Source: Muricea muricata
Taxonomy: Eukaryota; Cnidaria; Anthozoa; Malacalcyonacea; Plexauridae
Direction of reading: 5' to 3'
DNA length: 64,000 bases
NCBI GenBank assembly: GCA_963855995.1
Contig: OY979718.1
Span: forward strand, 47,899,559 to 47,963,558
Shown in pieces: positions 47,125-59,600 of the stretch; the first letter of the stretch is position 1, and every line of letters starts with the position of its first letter. The notes below the pieces were generated by a model. The model was given only the letters and a program-made list of their open reading frames with translations, had not been told where the DNA came from and ran no database searches. Position numbers and translations under genes: made by a program.

Positions 47125-48066
47125 GTTTCAAACTTTTTGACAACTTGTAACCAGCTTGACGAAAATATCAGACTTGTTACAAGGTTGTTCTAACAACTTT
47201 GATACAATCCTGTTGTAGCAAGTTTGTTTCAAGATTGATAACACAAGGCTGTAACAATATTGCTATATCATGCTGTATCAATCTTGTTGGAACAATCTTG
47301 TAACAGGTCTGATAGTCCCATCAACTTGTTACAACTTGTCAACAGCTTGTTCCAAACTTGTTCCAACAAATTCGGAACAAGTAGTGCGAAAACATCTTGT
47401 CAACAACTTGTGAACAGACTTGTTACAACTTGTTAGCAGGTCTGTAGCAACTTGTGCGTTTTTACGTGCGTAGATTTGAAATTATAAACAGATAAGTAAA
47501 CTAAAACTTGGTTGAAAGGCGACTTGGGCATACACTGAACGAACATTACTTCAATCAAAACAACTTATAAATTTTAATTTCTGTCACATGGGCAGTCACG
47601 AACAAGAAACCAGGTGCATGGCATGTCTGCGCACGTAAAAACGACCAAGTTGCTACAGACCCGTAAACAAGCTGTCTGTTCACAAGTTGTTGACAAGATG
47701 TATTCGCACTGCTTGTTCCAAACTTGTTGGAACAAGTTTGGAACAAGCTGTTGACAATTAAATTGTAACAAGCTTGATGGGACTTTCAGACCTGTTACCA
47801 GATTGTTCCAACAAGACTGATACAGTATGATATAACAATATTGTTACAGCCTTGTGTTGTCAATCTTGTAACAAACTTGCTACAGCAGGATTGTATCAGA
47901 GTTGTTAGAACAACCTTGTAACAAGTCTAATATTTTCGTCAAGTTTGTTACAAGTTGCCAACAAGTTTGGAACAACTTGTTGACAACTTGGTACAAGCAG
48001 TGCGAACACATCTTGTTGACGGCTTGTCTGCAGACTTGTTACAAGTTGTGAGATTTTTACGTGTGT
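47125..48066. repeat. Large inverted repeat built from CAACTTGTTAC-type units
   Basis: The left arm (about 47125-47474) pairs with the right arm (about 47632-47990), separated by about 155 bp. A further related piece extends to 48066. Both arms consist of short CAACTTGTTACAAG-like motifs, and each block ends with TTTTTACGTG or CACGTAAAAA. There is no coding content. It is probably a fold-back element with internal short repeats. Confidence 0.8.
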
Positions 48067-49580
48067 ACGTCAAAAACTGAGTTACGTAAATAAGAGTACG
48101 TCTGTCGAAGAGAGTTCTTAAAACTAGACGATGTCACGAATCTATTAGGTGAAGCTGTTTTGCACACCGAGTTTCATAAATGAACTATACGATTAAAGTA
48201 ATAGTTCTTGTATGAAGTAGTTCCATAAAATGGCACTTCTAATACTAGACTTAGACTTAAGGTTAGACGAGAACGATCATGTTTTAAAAAACTAACATAA
48301 CTGTCTAAGTCAACCTAGAATATAGTGCCTTATAGAAGAAGACCAAGTCTTGTATTTCTCGGATATAACACAAAGGCTGCATATCTAAAGTCTTGAGTCT
48401 CATTTCACCAACCCTAGATCTTAGTATCCATCTTGTCGCGCGTCGTTGTATTCTTTCGTTCTTGATCTTAAGGAAGACATTGAATGGTGACCAAATTTCA
48501 GAACCATAGCATAACTTTGACTTTACCAGCGATAGATGTAAATAATGAACGCCTGATTTTAGTTCTTGTCAATAAAGGACAAGTTCTCTTTAGGAGACCA
48601 AGCATTTTGTTATCTTTCGCTGTTATCATTTCAATGTGAGTGTTCCACGCGAGATTGTTGGTCACAATCACACCAAGATCTTTTTCCTTCCCAACGCGAA
48701 GTAACGAGGATGGGCCCAGATGATACTTATAATTCACGGGATTTTTCTAGATCTTTCGAGTCACGCTCAAAACTTTGCATTTCTCCGCGTTGAACCTGAT
48801 GTTATTATCGTTGCTCCACGTGTTGAGGTTGGACAAGGATTGTTGCAGACTCTCACTATCAGTCGTAGAGCTAATATTTCTATACAACTTAGTATCATCA
48901 GCGTACATAGCTTCTAAAGAACCACCGGATACTGCTTCTGGAAGATCGTTAATGAAAACAGCATATAGTATCCGTCCCAAGATACTTCCTTGTGTCACGC
49001 CTGAGATTACAGGAACCCAGCTTGATGGGACACCGTCGACAACCACTCTTTGGGTTCGACCGCTTAAATAATGACGAAACCAGTCGACTTCTCGTTACGC
49101 CATATGACTTGAGTTTTCTTAAGAGTATTTGGTGATCTACAGAATCAAAGGCTTTGGCAAAGTCGAGGTAAATTATATTTGACTGAAAATTCTTGTCGAG
49201 ATACTGACCAACAGAGTGCAGAACTTGGATAAGCTGAGTGATACACGAACGATTTCTAAGAAAACCGTGTTGGGATGGTGTGATGAGGTGGATGATGTGA
49301 TCCTAGAATCTCCTGGAGACACAACGTACGCAACGTGCTTAAGTTTGATCTGAAATTCGATGATGTAATGATCGGTTGGAAATTTGCTCTCGTCGGGAGT
49401 AGACGAATCAACATTCACAACAATTTCAGGACAATTACATAGAAAAAGGTCTAGTTTAGTATCACAGTTGTGTGTAGGACCTTGAATAAATTGTTGTAGA
49501 AAATTATCGCCAATCAGATCGCAGAAACTGTTTTTCAATTCATATGAAAAGTTCTTTTTATAATTCCACCAGAAGATTGG
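48067..49580 (-). pseudogene. LINE remnant (endonuclease end fused to RT)
   Basis: On the minus strand, 49538-49300 encodes the end of an apurinic-type endonuclease (KFPTDHYIIEFQIKL). It then jumps directly into RT sequence containing NIIYLDFAKAFDSVDHQIL (read in another frame near 49150), GVTQGSILGRILYAVFINDL and YADDTKLY (48747-49046). It ends with the region WSPFNVFLKIKNERIQRRAT near 48480. An internal deletion has removed the linker and the first RT motifs, and several frames are shifted. The remaining YADD motif is intact. The closest class is a CR1/Jockey-like non-LTR element. The 5' end is missing. Confidence 0.8.
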
Positions 49581-50467
49581 TATAATTGTTTTAATTTATC
49601 AATTTGTATGGCGCGGCGTTGACGGGATGTGCGTTCTTAAATTACGCGCAATTGTTTGCTCACACGTCAATCAACCGTCCTAACGAATATTTGTTCGCGA
49701 GCACACCAACTGTAATTAAAAAAAAACGGAGGCGAACAAAACACAGCAAATTACCGTGTCAAAGATCTGAAAGTCCTAGTAATATTCTTCTGCTTGTGGT
49801 CCAAGTGACTTACTTACAAGTGACTTGGTCCAAGTTACTTTGCTGATTTTGACGAGAATTAAACTCCAAAGAAAAGTTGCGAAGTTTTAGCAACTTCACG
49901 GAGCTCTAAGCTGTGCGCCCGCCAGGCGCGGGCAATGTAAAGTAATTACCACTTTGCAAATGTAAAGTAATTACCACTTTACTTTTACCTGCTTTTGTAA
50001 AGTAATTGCCACTTTAAAAAAGTAAAATTTTTCTCTCTACCCTTCCTTCCCCTCCTATCCCAAATGAAAAGTGCAGAAGAGATTTACAAAATTTAATAAA
50101 TAATATATAAAAGACATCAAAATTGTGTGGCAGAGATATCTCTTCCAATCCATAACTGCTTTACACTCATTCTTTTCCAACCTGTACCCCTCCCATCCTG
50201 AACAATATCCCCCTTCCATGCCCCTCTATCCATTCCCTTCCTTATCCATACCCTTCCTTGTCCATACCCTTCCTTATCCGTATCCCCTCTGATCCATACC
50301 CTCCTAACCAATATCACATCCCACCTAACGTCTACCCTCTCAACCTAGACTCTTCGTCTCAAAATAATTGTTTTACTCTATCTTTCAATTCCATCATGGA
50401 CGTCTTGCCACAACCAAGCCCACATATAGCTAGAATGTTAATAATAAGCTGGAACAGGGTGCATATT
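49581..50467. other. Intergenic with simple tandem repeats
   Basis: Three copies of TGTAAAGTAATTACCACTTT with small changes occur at 49936-50015. A 16-bp repeat, TATCCATACCCTTCCT, is repeated at about 50221-50315 in a pyrimidine-rich tract. No gene was recognised. Confidence 0.6.
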
Positions 50468-50646
50468 TGTAACCCGAATACTCAATTAGGGCCTGTGCCA
50501 AATGTGGCCCATAAGGCCACAGGAGCCGAATTCGAAGAGAAGCGTGTTTTTTTTTTATATTTTTACGAAACAGTCTTGTTTTGTCAATAAAGTCGTTAAA
50601 TAATCGTGTAAATACCCAGGGTAACATTTGGTGACAGCGGTGGGAT
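50468..50646 (+). repeat. Short 5' LTR and primer-binding site of the Ty3/gypsy element
   Basis: The proposed LTR (50468-50626) begins TGTAACCC and ends GGGTAACA, almost inverted ends, and contains an AATAAA at about 50586. Two bases later, TGGTGACAGCGGTGGGAT (50629-50646) is complementary, apart from one base, to the 3' end of a tRNA-Leu ending CCACCGCTGCCACCA as I know it. No second LTR was found downstream, so the left LTR boundary is inferred. Confidence 0.6.
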
Positions 50647-50782
50647 ATAACCAAGGTATTTACACGATTTTGAGCGCAAAATGAGCGTTTAGAAACGATA
50701 AACCTGGTGCATATATATCGGTATTATACATATTCATGAGATATATCGGATGTGATATTTTCGTTGATATCTAAGATTACGA

Positions 50783-52053
50783 TGGCAGTTGACTTGTAAG
50801 AACTTCAGCTTCGAGTAGAAAAAGAACTGTGCGAAGTAAGTCAAGATACACTGATTAAACTGGCTGTATTTTTCAAGTTTGAACAAGGAAAATACCATGG
50901 CAACATCAAAGCTTAGCTTGCTCGATTACTACGAAGACATATCGAAGAAGAAGTAGCCCAATATGAAGATGAAAACGAATGCCGCTCATTCCTAGGGAAA
51001 ATAAGGGAACATTTGACTGAGGTTACAGAGAAAGATTCCCCTGAGGAGCAAGCAATGAACAAGTAACTGGAAGTTTTGAAAATTCAGCTTGACAACTTGG
51101 AAAAAGATCACCAAAAGCAACTGGAAGCACTGCAGACAAAGATGGAAGAAACTGAACTAAAGGCGAGTCAGGTGACGACTGCAAATGTGAGTAAACCAAT
51201 TACAAATGATCTTAAGCAAGTATTACGCAGAGAATTCAAAATTAATGTGCAAATAGGGGAACCTGGTCAGCAAGATAAACTAACTTTTGTAAGCTTGGTC
51301 AGGCAAATTGAAAGTGCATTATCGAAGGGTTACCCAGAGGCTCAATGAGGCAGAGACCGATGCAATAATTAGAGCAATTACTCTTAGCATGCAGCTGAGA
51401 AGTTATCTCGAAACTATCAGTATCTTGACACTGCCAAGATTAAGTGCTATTTTGAAATCACACTTCCAGGAGAAAAGTGCAACTGAGTTATGTCAACAAT
51501 TGACAACAATTGTGCATCACCTGAAGAGAGCCCGCAGAGCTTTCTCATAAGAGCTCTAGACCTACGTCAAAAGGTTTTATTTGCCTCCAAAGAAGGAGGG
51601 GTAATGATTAAGTATGATGAAAATCTTGTCCAGGGATTGTTTCTACACTCGCTTGAAACTGGACTTCATCACAAAGCAGTAAGAACAAAGCTACGCCTAT
51701 TTCTACAGCAATCAGATGTAACAGATGAACTGTTAATTGAACAATTGAACCTGATTGTATCAACTGAAACAGAGCGACAATGGTTACAGCCATAAAGACA
51801 GTACAAGCAGAACTTCCCGAGCTTAGGGAAACTCTTACGAATCAACAAGTGAGAGCTAAAGAACACGAAACTAGTCACAAAGAAGACCAAGTTGGTCGCA
51901 GTAGAAGACTATGCGCAAAGTGCCAGGAAACCAGTAATGTGAATTGTGACCACTGCTTCCGATGTGGCAGCTCGGACCACTTCGCCAGAGGATGTAAAAA
52001 AAGACAGAACTTGGGAAACGGACGATGGCTGCCACCGAGGGACAGGAAGTAGC
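50783..52053 (+). pseudogene. Decayed gag of the Ty3/gypsy element
   Basis: Pieces of a Gag polyprotein run in three frames with stop codons at several positions (for example after the first five codons, near 50915 and 51061). A capsid-like segment includes QEKSATELCQQL and SFLIRALDLRQKVLFASKEG. A zinc knuckle, CFRCGSSDHFARGC, follows near 51957-52001 (CX2CX4HX4C). The combination of the ALDLRQKVLFAS-type motif and the knuckle identifies a Ty3/gypsy Gag. The gene cannot make a full protein now. Confidence 0.8.
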
Positions 52054-52059
52054 CAGTAA

Positions 52060-52620
52060 GTCATGTAAGTCCCATTTTTGTGCTAAATGTTTAAAGACTT
52101 AACAGTGTGAAAAACCATTCCCAAGGTGTTTTGGCTGTCAGCTAGTAAGATATTGTTCGAGAAAGTGCCAGAAGCAGCACTGGGGAGAACATAAAGTATT
52201 GTGCATGTCAGTTAGAGAATTTAAAGTGGATAACAATGCTCAGAGAAATCCTGATAATGGGACATATGTTAGCCATTTAACCCCAGCTGAGCATTCAAAA
52301 GTGGGTAAAAGATGCATGGTACACTGTCAATTAAATGGACAAAAGGTACATTTATTATGGGACACTGGTGCCGAAGTGTCACTGATCCAATGGTTGGATG
52401 AACACTTGCCTGATTTACCCCTTAGAAATATTGAGTCGTTGCTTGATGATGGAACAGAACTTGACCTGAAAACTGCGAATGGGTCATGTATGCCGTATGA
52501 AGGATTCGTTGTAGTTCAGTTTAAATTGGAAACATCAACTGTTGACCAGACAATAGTACCTATGTTGGTGACTCACGAAACACTTCACTCTCCAATCAGT
52601 GGATATGTTATACATTAATT
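52060..52620 (+). pseudogene. MYND-type finger and retroviral-type protease of the gypsy element
   Basis: A cysteine/histidine pattern RCFGCQLVRYCSRKCQKQHW followed by GEHKVLC matches the MYND finger layout (CxxC...YCxxxC...HxxxC). The protease follows in the same frame, with LLWDTGAEVSLI as the active-site motif and an ANGSC flap-like stretch. A stop codon lies between an upstream CxxC pair and the finger. MYND fingers are normally found in chromatin proteins; here the position is between knuckle and protease. Beyond the last stop at 52618 the frame is broken. Confidence 0.75.
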
Positions 52621-53085
52621 AATTAAGAAAGAAGAAGTACCAGATCAAATAGCTACGAAATTGGCAGCCTCATTTCCAGATATCCGTTGTGAAAAGATAC
52701 AATCTCTTGTCATTTTTTCCAAGCCCCATCGCCAGAACAACTATGTTTTGTAAAAACCATCAAACAGGACATAGTTATTCCCCAAAAGACAACTGTTAGC
52801 GTAAAGTGCCGTGAGAATACAGAACCTGTGGAAAAGAGAATTCCAGTACTCTTTGAGCATAACAGTGAACAATCATGGACAAGTGGTTTAGAAATATCCG
52901 AAGAGTTGTTAACCATTCCTCATGGGTCATCTTGTCGGCTCCAAATAAATGTCTTGAACACTAGTGATCATGACATTACACTTTATAAGCGGACAACTTT
53001 GGGAACACTGCAGTTAATGAAATCGGTAACACCACAGGAAGTTCGTCTAAGGAATGTTGACTCATGCGAGAGCGAAGCGGTAAAC
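52621..53085 (+). pseudogene. Protease-RT linker of the gypsy element
   Basis: Broken frames include IPHGSSCRLQINVLNTSDHD at about 52917 and KRTTLGTLQ, which read as the linker domain that precedes RT in this class of element. It is cut at about 53060-53100 by a LINE insertion. The linker resumes after the LINE near 55216. Confidence 0.6.
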
Positions 53086-55010
53086 TCGGTTTACTCTGTC
53101 CGTGGCTCTCGCCTGAACTGAAGAATCTAATGAACACTCGTGATAAACTTCATCGGAAGGCATGGAAAACAAATACCGAGACCGACTGGATAGCCTATAA
53201 ACAGTTGAAAAACCGATGTAACAACGCCGTAAAACAAGCCAAGTATGAGTATCATCGAAATCTTCAAGATGAAACCTGTAATAACCCTAAAAAGTTTTGG
53301 AGAGTAATAAAGAATATATTTCCAAAAGCAAGTTCAAAACAAACTAGTCTGGACGAAGACTGCACAACGGATACAAAGACAGTCGCGAACAAATTTTGCA
53401 AATTCTTTTCAACTATGGCTTTTAAATTAAAACAAAAGTCAATGCCACTAAGAAATTTTACTTGGGGAAAACCACCTGCACAGTCGAAGGTGAGAACAAA
53501 CAAACAGTTTGAATTCACGTATGTAAGCAAAATCTTTGTTGAGAAACAGTTGAAGGCTCTTAAACGTGGGAAATCTCCTGGACATGATAATATTCCACCT
53601 GGTATATTGAAGGATGCAGCAAGTGAACTGGCGACGCCTTTGTCTTATATTATAAATCTGTCCTTACGTACCGGTGTGGTGCCCTCAAAGTGGAAAATTG
53701 CCAAGGTGACTCCTATTCACAAAAGTGGACCAACATCATCCTTCGATAACTATCGACCTATATCAGTGTTGCCGATATTATCTAAAATTTTAGAACGTGC
53801 TGCACATAAACAGTTAACCGAATTCCTCGAAAGTAACAACTTATTATCTAGAAATCAATTTGGCTACCGTAAAAGGAGATCTACAGAATATGCAACAGCT
53901 CTGTTTACGGACAATATTCGAAAGGAAGCGGACACGGGGAATCTCGTAGGAGCTATATTTGTTGATCTATCAAAAGCTTTCGACACGTTATCTCATAGTA
54001 TATTACTGGTGAAACTCGAAAGTTATGGTATCGTGGGTATAGAACATAAATGGTTTTCTGACTACTTATTTCAACGTAAGCAAGTATGCAGCTATAAAAA
54101 CATATTGTCAGATGAATTCGCTTTAACATGTGGAGTGCCGCAAGGGTCGATTTTGGGACCAGTACTGTTCCTATTATACCTTAATGACCTGGAAGAAAAT
54201 CTCATTCATTCGAGAGCTGTATTATTTGCTGATGATACAGTTCTTTATGTGGCAGATCCATCATTTTCCACTATCGAAAGTAAATTGAATGCTGACTTAA
54301 AAAATCTGTATAAATACTTTACAGAAAATGAACTAGTTATCAACCTTAAGAAGAATAAAACCGAATCAATGTTGTTTGGAACAGCAAAAAGATTAAGCAG
54401 TTGCCCAGATGAATTAGACTTACGATACCACGATACAAAAATAATTTCAACCACCACATATACATACCTCGGAACTACCTTAGACAAAACACTGAACATG
54501 GGTGAAAATTTCAGAGTGACCTATAGGAAACTATCGTCAAAGTTACGTCTACTCTCTTCCTTGAAGCCCTGTTTAACAAAGAAAAGTTTGGGGATGATCT
54601 ATCAGGGGATAATTCTGCCAACAGTCTTATTCAACTGCATTGTAAACCTTAACTATTCAAATACCCAACGAACGATGCTGGAATCAATTGATTGCAGAGC
54701 TCAGAAAATCCTTGGGGAAAAACGACCCAGTACCCTCAACGAAATTCATAAACATGCCGTGTTGCTTGATAAGAAATGTATGTTAGGGGTTACCAACGAA
54801 CATTTTTCAGATTACTTCACACTTAAAGTACATGACAAACCCACGAGAAATAATGGGGCTTTGCTTTGTATTCCGAAAGTAAAGCTGAAACTCGCCAAAT
54901 CAGGGTTTTTTTCAATGGGTGTAAAAATTTTTAATGCCTTGCCCATTGAGATACGACGAACAGAATCTTTTTCTGATTTTAGAAACAGAGTAAAACACTT
55001 ATATTTGTAA
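53064..55010 (+). pseudogene. 5'-truncated LINE reverse transcriptase inserted in the gypsy element
   Basis: An uninterrupted 648-codon frame carries a complete RT. It begins in the linker after the endonuclease (PWLSPELKNLMNTRDKLHRK), then SPGHDNIPPGIL, NYRPISVLPILSKILE, FVDLSKAFDTLSHSIL, GVPQGSILGPVLFLLYLNDL and LFADDTVLY, and ends with a C-terminal domain. The first 10-20 residues probably belong to the interrupted gypsy reading frame. No endonuclease is present, so the copy is 5'-truncated as usual for LINE insertions. The 3' tail (55187-55215) is an AATAA/A-rich tract. The class is CR1/Jockey-like. RT is intact, so this copy is younger than the gypsy host. Confidence 0.85.
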
Positions 55011-55215
55011 ATATCTAGTTTGTTGGGGGGTTTTTCATCTTAATGCATGCATAGTATATGTTTATATATAACTATATAAATAGTAACTTTTTATATAATA
55101 TCTAATTGTATTGTTATTAATCTGACAGGACACGCAGTAATAGCAGTAAATTCTTTACTGAAGTGTTTATCCTGCATGTAAATATTCATAATAATAAAAA
55201 AAAAATAATAATAAA

Positions 55216-55925
55216 GAACTCCACAATACCACCTGCCATGCAAGAAGACATACAGACATCAAATTCTGCGGGAAACGAAGATCGTGGCTACAACCCTATC
55301 GATGATTTAAACCTAAGTGGGCTTACAAAGCAACAACGAATGAGGGTTAGACAAATGCTGGAGGGAGAGGAAGGAGCTTTTTCAACATCTGATGATGACA
55401 TTGGTTGTGTAGAGGAACTTGAGTTGAAACTCAATATGAGACCAAATACTAGTCCAGAAAACCTACAACTCTATCCCACGGCCTTTGTATCCCGGAGTAA
55501 AACAACATATTGAAGATCTATTAAACCGCAGTTGGATAGCAAAATCAAAGTCCCTCTACTCATCCTCTGTGGTATGTGTTCGCAAAAAGAACGGCGAATT
55601 ACGTTTGTGTGTCGATTATCGTGAACTGAATAAACGTACTATACCAGACAGACGTCTGTTACCTAGGGTACAAGACACAATAGATGGTTTAGGTGGGATC
55701 AAGTGGTTTTCCCTAGTGGACCAAGGAAAGGCGTATCACCAAGGGTATATGCACGAGGGAAGTAGACCAATGACCGACTTTGTAACCCTATGGGGCCTAT
55801 ACGAGTGGGTGCGTATACCTTTTGGCCTCTCCAACGCCCCGGCGTCATTTCAACGGTTCATGAAAGGATGTTTGAGAACTTCGAGGAACATCTACATCAC
55901 GTCAAGACTGTACTGCAGCGGTTGC
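55216..55925 (+). pseudogene. Gypsy reverse transcriptase, N-terminal part, YxDD lost
   Basis: After the LINE the gypsy frame resumes with a linker, then a frameshift near 55500 leads into the RT core. The motifs DLLNRSWIAKSKSLYSSSVV, LRLCVDYRELNKRTIPD, WFSLVDQGKAYHQGYM and WVRIPFGLSNAPASFQRFM are well conserved. Directly after FMKGCL the sequence jumps to the region normally found after the catalytic loop. The YxDD-containing strand is missing, apparently by deletion of a few dozen bases, with a frameshift. The enzyme cannot be active. Confidence 0.85.
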
Positions 55926-56655
55926 GCGCACATGCAGTCAAACTGAAGGCCAAGAAGTGCAATTTCTTTCGGAAGGAGGTTTGCTACCTTGGAAGAATCG
56001 TCTCCGAGGAAGGCTATCGGATCGATCCCAAAAACGTTTATGCTTTAGAGTCGCTTAAGGAGACACCACCAAAGTCAGTTGGAGATGTAAGAAAGTTATT
56101 AAGACTTCTCGGCTATTACCGTCGATACGTCCCAGACTTCGCAAGATTAGCAAAACCGTTCGATCTACTGAAAGACACTGAAAAACCCTGCGTTCGACCT
56201 CTAAACCTGTTGCGTGGTTTCAAACACACCAACACGCACTGAACAGTCTTATTCATCTTCTTTCCAGTCCACCTATTTTGGCATATACCGATGTCAACCT
56301 ACCGTACGCTTTATATACTGATGCTTCGGATTAAGGCCTTGGAGCAGCTTTTTATCAATGTCAAGAAGGCCAAATGCGAGTTGTTGGGTATCACGGACAC
56401 GGACGATGGCTGAGAAAAACTATTATCTGCATTCAGGAAAGCTCGAGTTCCTGGCCCTGAAGTGGGCCATTACCGAACACTTCAGAGATTACCTTTATTA
56501 CGCGCCGTCATTCGTTGTTTGCACTGATAATAACCCATTGACTTATGTTACGTCGTCAGCTAAATTAAATGCAACGGGACATCGCTGGGTAGCGGAACTT
56601 ACGGACTTCAACTTCACAGTTAAGTACCACCCTGATCGTAAAAACCATGTTGCTG
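55870..56655 (+). pseudogene. Gypsy RT thumb, connection and RNase H
   Basis: Frame 55870-56242 carries HHVKTVLQRLRAHAVKLKAK and VCYLGRIVSEEGYRIDP and PPKSVGDVRKLLRLLGYYRR. The RNase H part follows in another frame. It contains LPYALYTDASD, then a stop codon, then a shift, then YLHSGKLEFLALKWAITEHF, FVVCTDNNPLTYV and FTVKYHPDRKNHVAA. At 56655 the frame is split by the hAT-like element and continues at 59810 with DTLSRMPVD. Confidence 0.8.
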
Positions 56656-59600
56656 CAGTGGCGGATCTAGCGTAAGTCAAAATAAATTACCACAGCTCAT
56701 TCTAGGATATATTTACATTTTAAAATACCTTCAAAGCAACTTCATTGGTTAGATTTTATTCTTTTGAAATTCATAACCTACGACATTGGGACGTAATGGC
56801 GGGGAGTCATAGTTGGGATAAAAACAAGCTCGTTTCATTCGGTGAAGGAGTTTTCGCTCAAATTGGATGAGATGGAAGGCTTAGAGATTGTTTCAGCAAT
56901 CGTAACAACTGCTTCAAACGAAAGTATTCTCTTTTCTTCATGCTATCGACCCCCCGATGCAGAGTGCATGTGGATGGAAAAATTCAACAAATTTTTGGAT
57001 TACGCTTGTGATCAGTTCAACAACATTGTGATATCTGGTGATTTTAACCTTCCCAGTATCTCATGGGACTTAACTTTGAATACATCGGGAGCAGATGAAA
57101 TAAACTTTGTTGATATACTTAATGACCATTTCTTGACCTCGATAAACACAATGCCAACTCGTGCCAACAAAACACTAGATCTTGTGGTCACAAGTGTTCT
57201 GGAACTCGTAACTGTGTCTGAGATACTTAGCCCTGAAAAAAGCGAGCTGATCACAGATCACTGTACTATTCTATACGAATTTTCTGAACACGTAAAAGCT
57301 CGACGAAGAATTGAGAGGTTTGTCTACAATTACAGCGCTGGTGACTTTGAAGGTCTTCGCAAAGCATTACACGAACTGGACTTGACAACTCTTGTTGAAC
57401 GGACGAATGACATCAACATCGCTCGGGAAGATTGGAAGAATGCGTTTACAACAATTGTCTCGCATTATATTCCTAAAAGGATAATAAAAGGACGTAATCC
57501 AGCTCCATGGATCGACGGTTCCATTCTTACTGCAATTAGAAAAAAGGAATCAGCTCCGAAAAAAATGAAGTCGTCTACCATCAGTACTCCATTACGGCAA
57601 CAATTTAAGATCTTTCATTCTAAAGTGAAATATATGTTGCGAGAAGGTCGAAAAAATTCTTTACATCCCTAGCTGCTGATGCTAAGGAAAGCCCCAAGCG
57701 TCTCTTGTCGGTCTTGAAAAAAACATCAAAGTCAAGAAACATTCCTGACGTGATTTCATCATCATGTAAATTCGATATTGCCGACACAGCAACATCTTCT
57801 CGACTGTCAGCTGACAACCAAGAAAGTATTGCGAACTTGTTTAATGACTACTTTGCGTCTGTATACTCTAGAGAAGAAGCTGACGAGGATACCACCAGGG
57901 AAGCTGTTGAACCAATTCTGACCGAACTAACCATTTATGAAGTGGAAGTATCCTACATGCTAAAATCCCTTGATACAGCCAAAGCGACAGGCCCTGATGG
58001 TATACCTGCCACGTTATTAAAAGAAACAGCAGATGTTATCACACCTTCTTTGTGCAGGCTTTTCAACAAGTCAATTTCATCGGGATCATTACCAGACGAG
58101 TGGAAAACAGCTAACATAGTGCAAGTATACAAGAAGGGTGACAACGAAAATGCGGAGAACTACCGGCCTATCTCTCTACTGTGCATAATTTCGAAAATTC
58201 TTGAACGTTGTGTCCTGAATAACATCAAATACCATTTGCTGGAAATAATCAACGTCTATCAGCATGGATTTTTGCCAAGACGATCTTGTGTGACTAACCT
58301 AATTGATGTACTCCACTATGTTGGGTCACGTTTAGATCGCGGTGGGCAGATTGATATGGTTTATTTGGATTTGTCAAAAGCATATGACAAGGTCCACCAT
58401 GATGTACTGATCCAAAAGCTGCGTAAGGACTGTGGTTTCGGTGGAAACCTGCTCAGATGGTTCCGCTCTTATCTGACAAATCGTAAACAGTGTGTAACAG
58501 TGTTAGGCGGAAGGTCAAACTCTCTATCTATAACGTCCGGAGTGCCACAAGGTTCTATCCTCGACCCAGCATTATTCCTATTAATTGTACGTTAACGACC
58601 TGCCCAGTTCTGTGAACACAAGTCAAGTTGCTATGTTCGTGGATGACACCAAACTCTTCAGGGAAATACAAACGACAAATGACGCAGAACAACTTCAGGA
58701 CGATGTTAATAACCTTGAAACGTGGTCAACCACATCAGGCCTACTGTTCAACGAAACTAAGTGCAAGGCTCAAACAGTCACTCGCAAGCTTAAGCCAATC
58801 ACTAACAAGTACACAATGAAAGATTGTCAGCTAACATCTACCAAAAACGAGCGTGATCTTGGTGTCTGGATCTCCACTGACTTGAAATGGAACATACAAG
58901 TTAACCAACAATGTGCTCGCGCGAACAAAGAGCTAAGTTACATCAGGAGAAATACAAGAGCCATCCACAATACAACAACAAGGAGAACCATCTACCTGGC
59001 TCTCGTACGTTCACATCTTAGATACGCGACCCGAGTCTGGTCACCTCAATCGATAGAGCTACTGACGAAACTGGAAAGACCTCAACGACGTGTTACAAAA
59101 TACATCCTTAGCCTGCCATTTGCTTGTTCGGTTAGTTACCCATCCAGACTACAACCTCTTCATTTACTTCCCATCTGTTACTGGCACGAGTATCTTGATA
59201 TGGTTTATTTTTTTAAAGTAATCCATGGCCTAACAACCACGTTCTTTGTATTACACAAGAAAATGACAAGAAGTATAAGATTAACCAACAACCGCAAACA
59301 AGCAAAGTATAAAGTTCCACAATGTAAAACGAGTACCTTTCAAACATCGTTTTGGATTAGAACAATCAGGACATGGAATACTATGACGGACCCGTTAGAA
59401 TTAGGCATGGAAAATCTGAGCTCATTTAAGTCTGTCATGCAAGGATATTACTTTACTGCATTGGAAAGAATCTACGATTGTGACGACTCAAGAACTTTTA
59501 AAACTATCTGCCCTAAATGTAACACTGCAAGAATCTTAGCTGATACAGTAAGCTGCTGCTTTTAGAGATTGACCTTGTTGTACATCTGTATATCTTTTGG

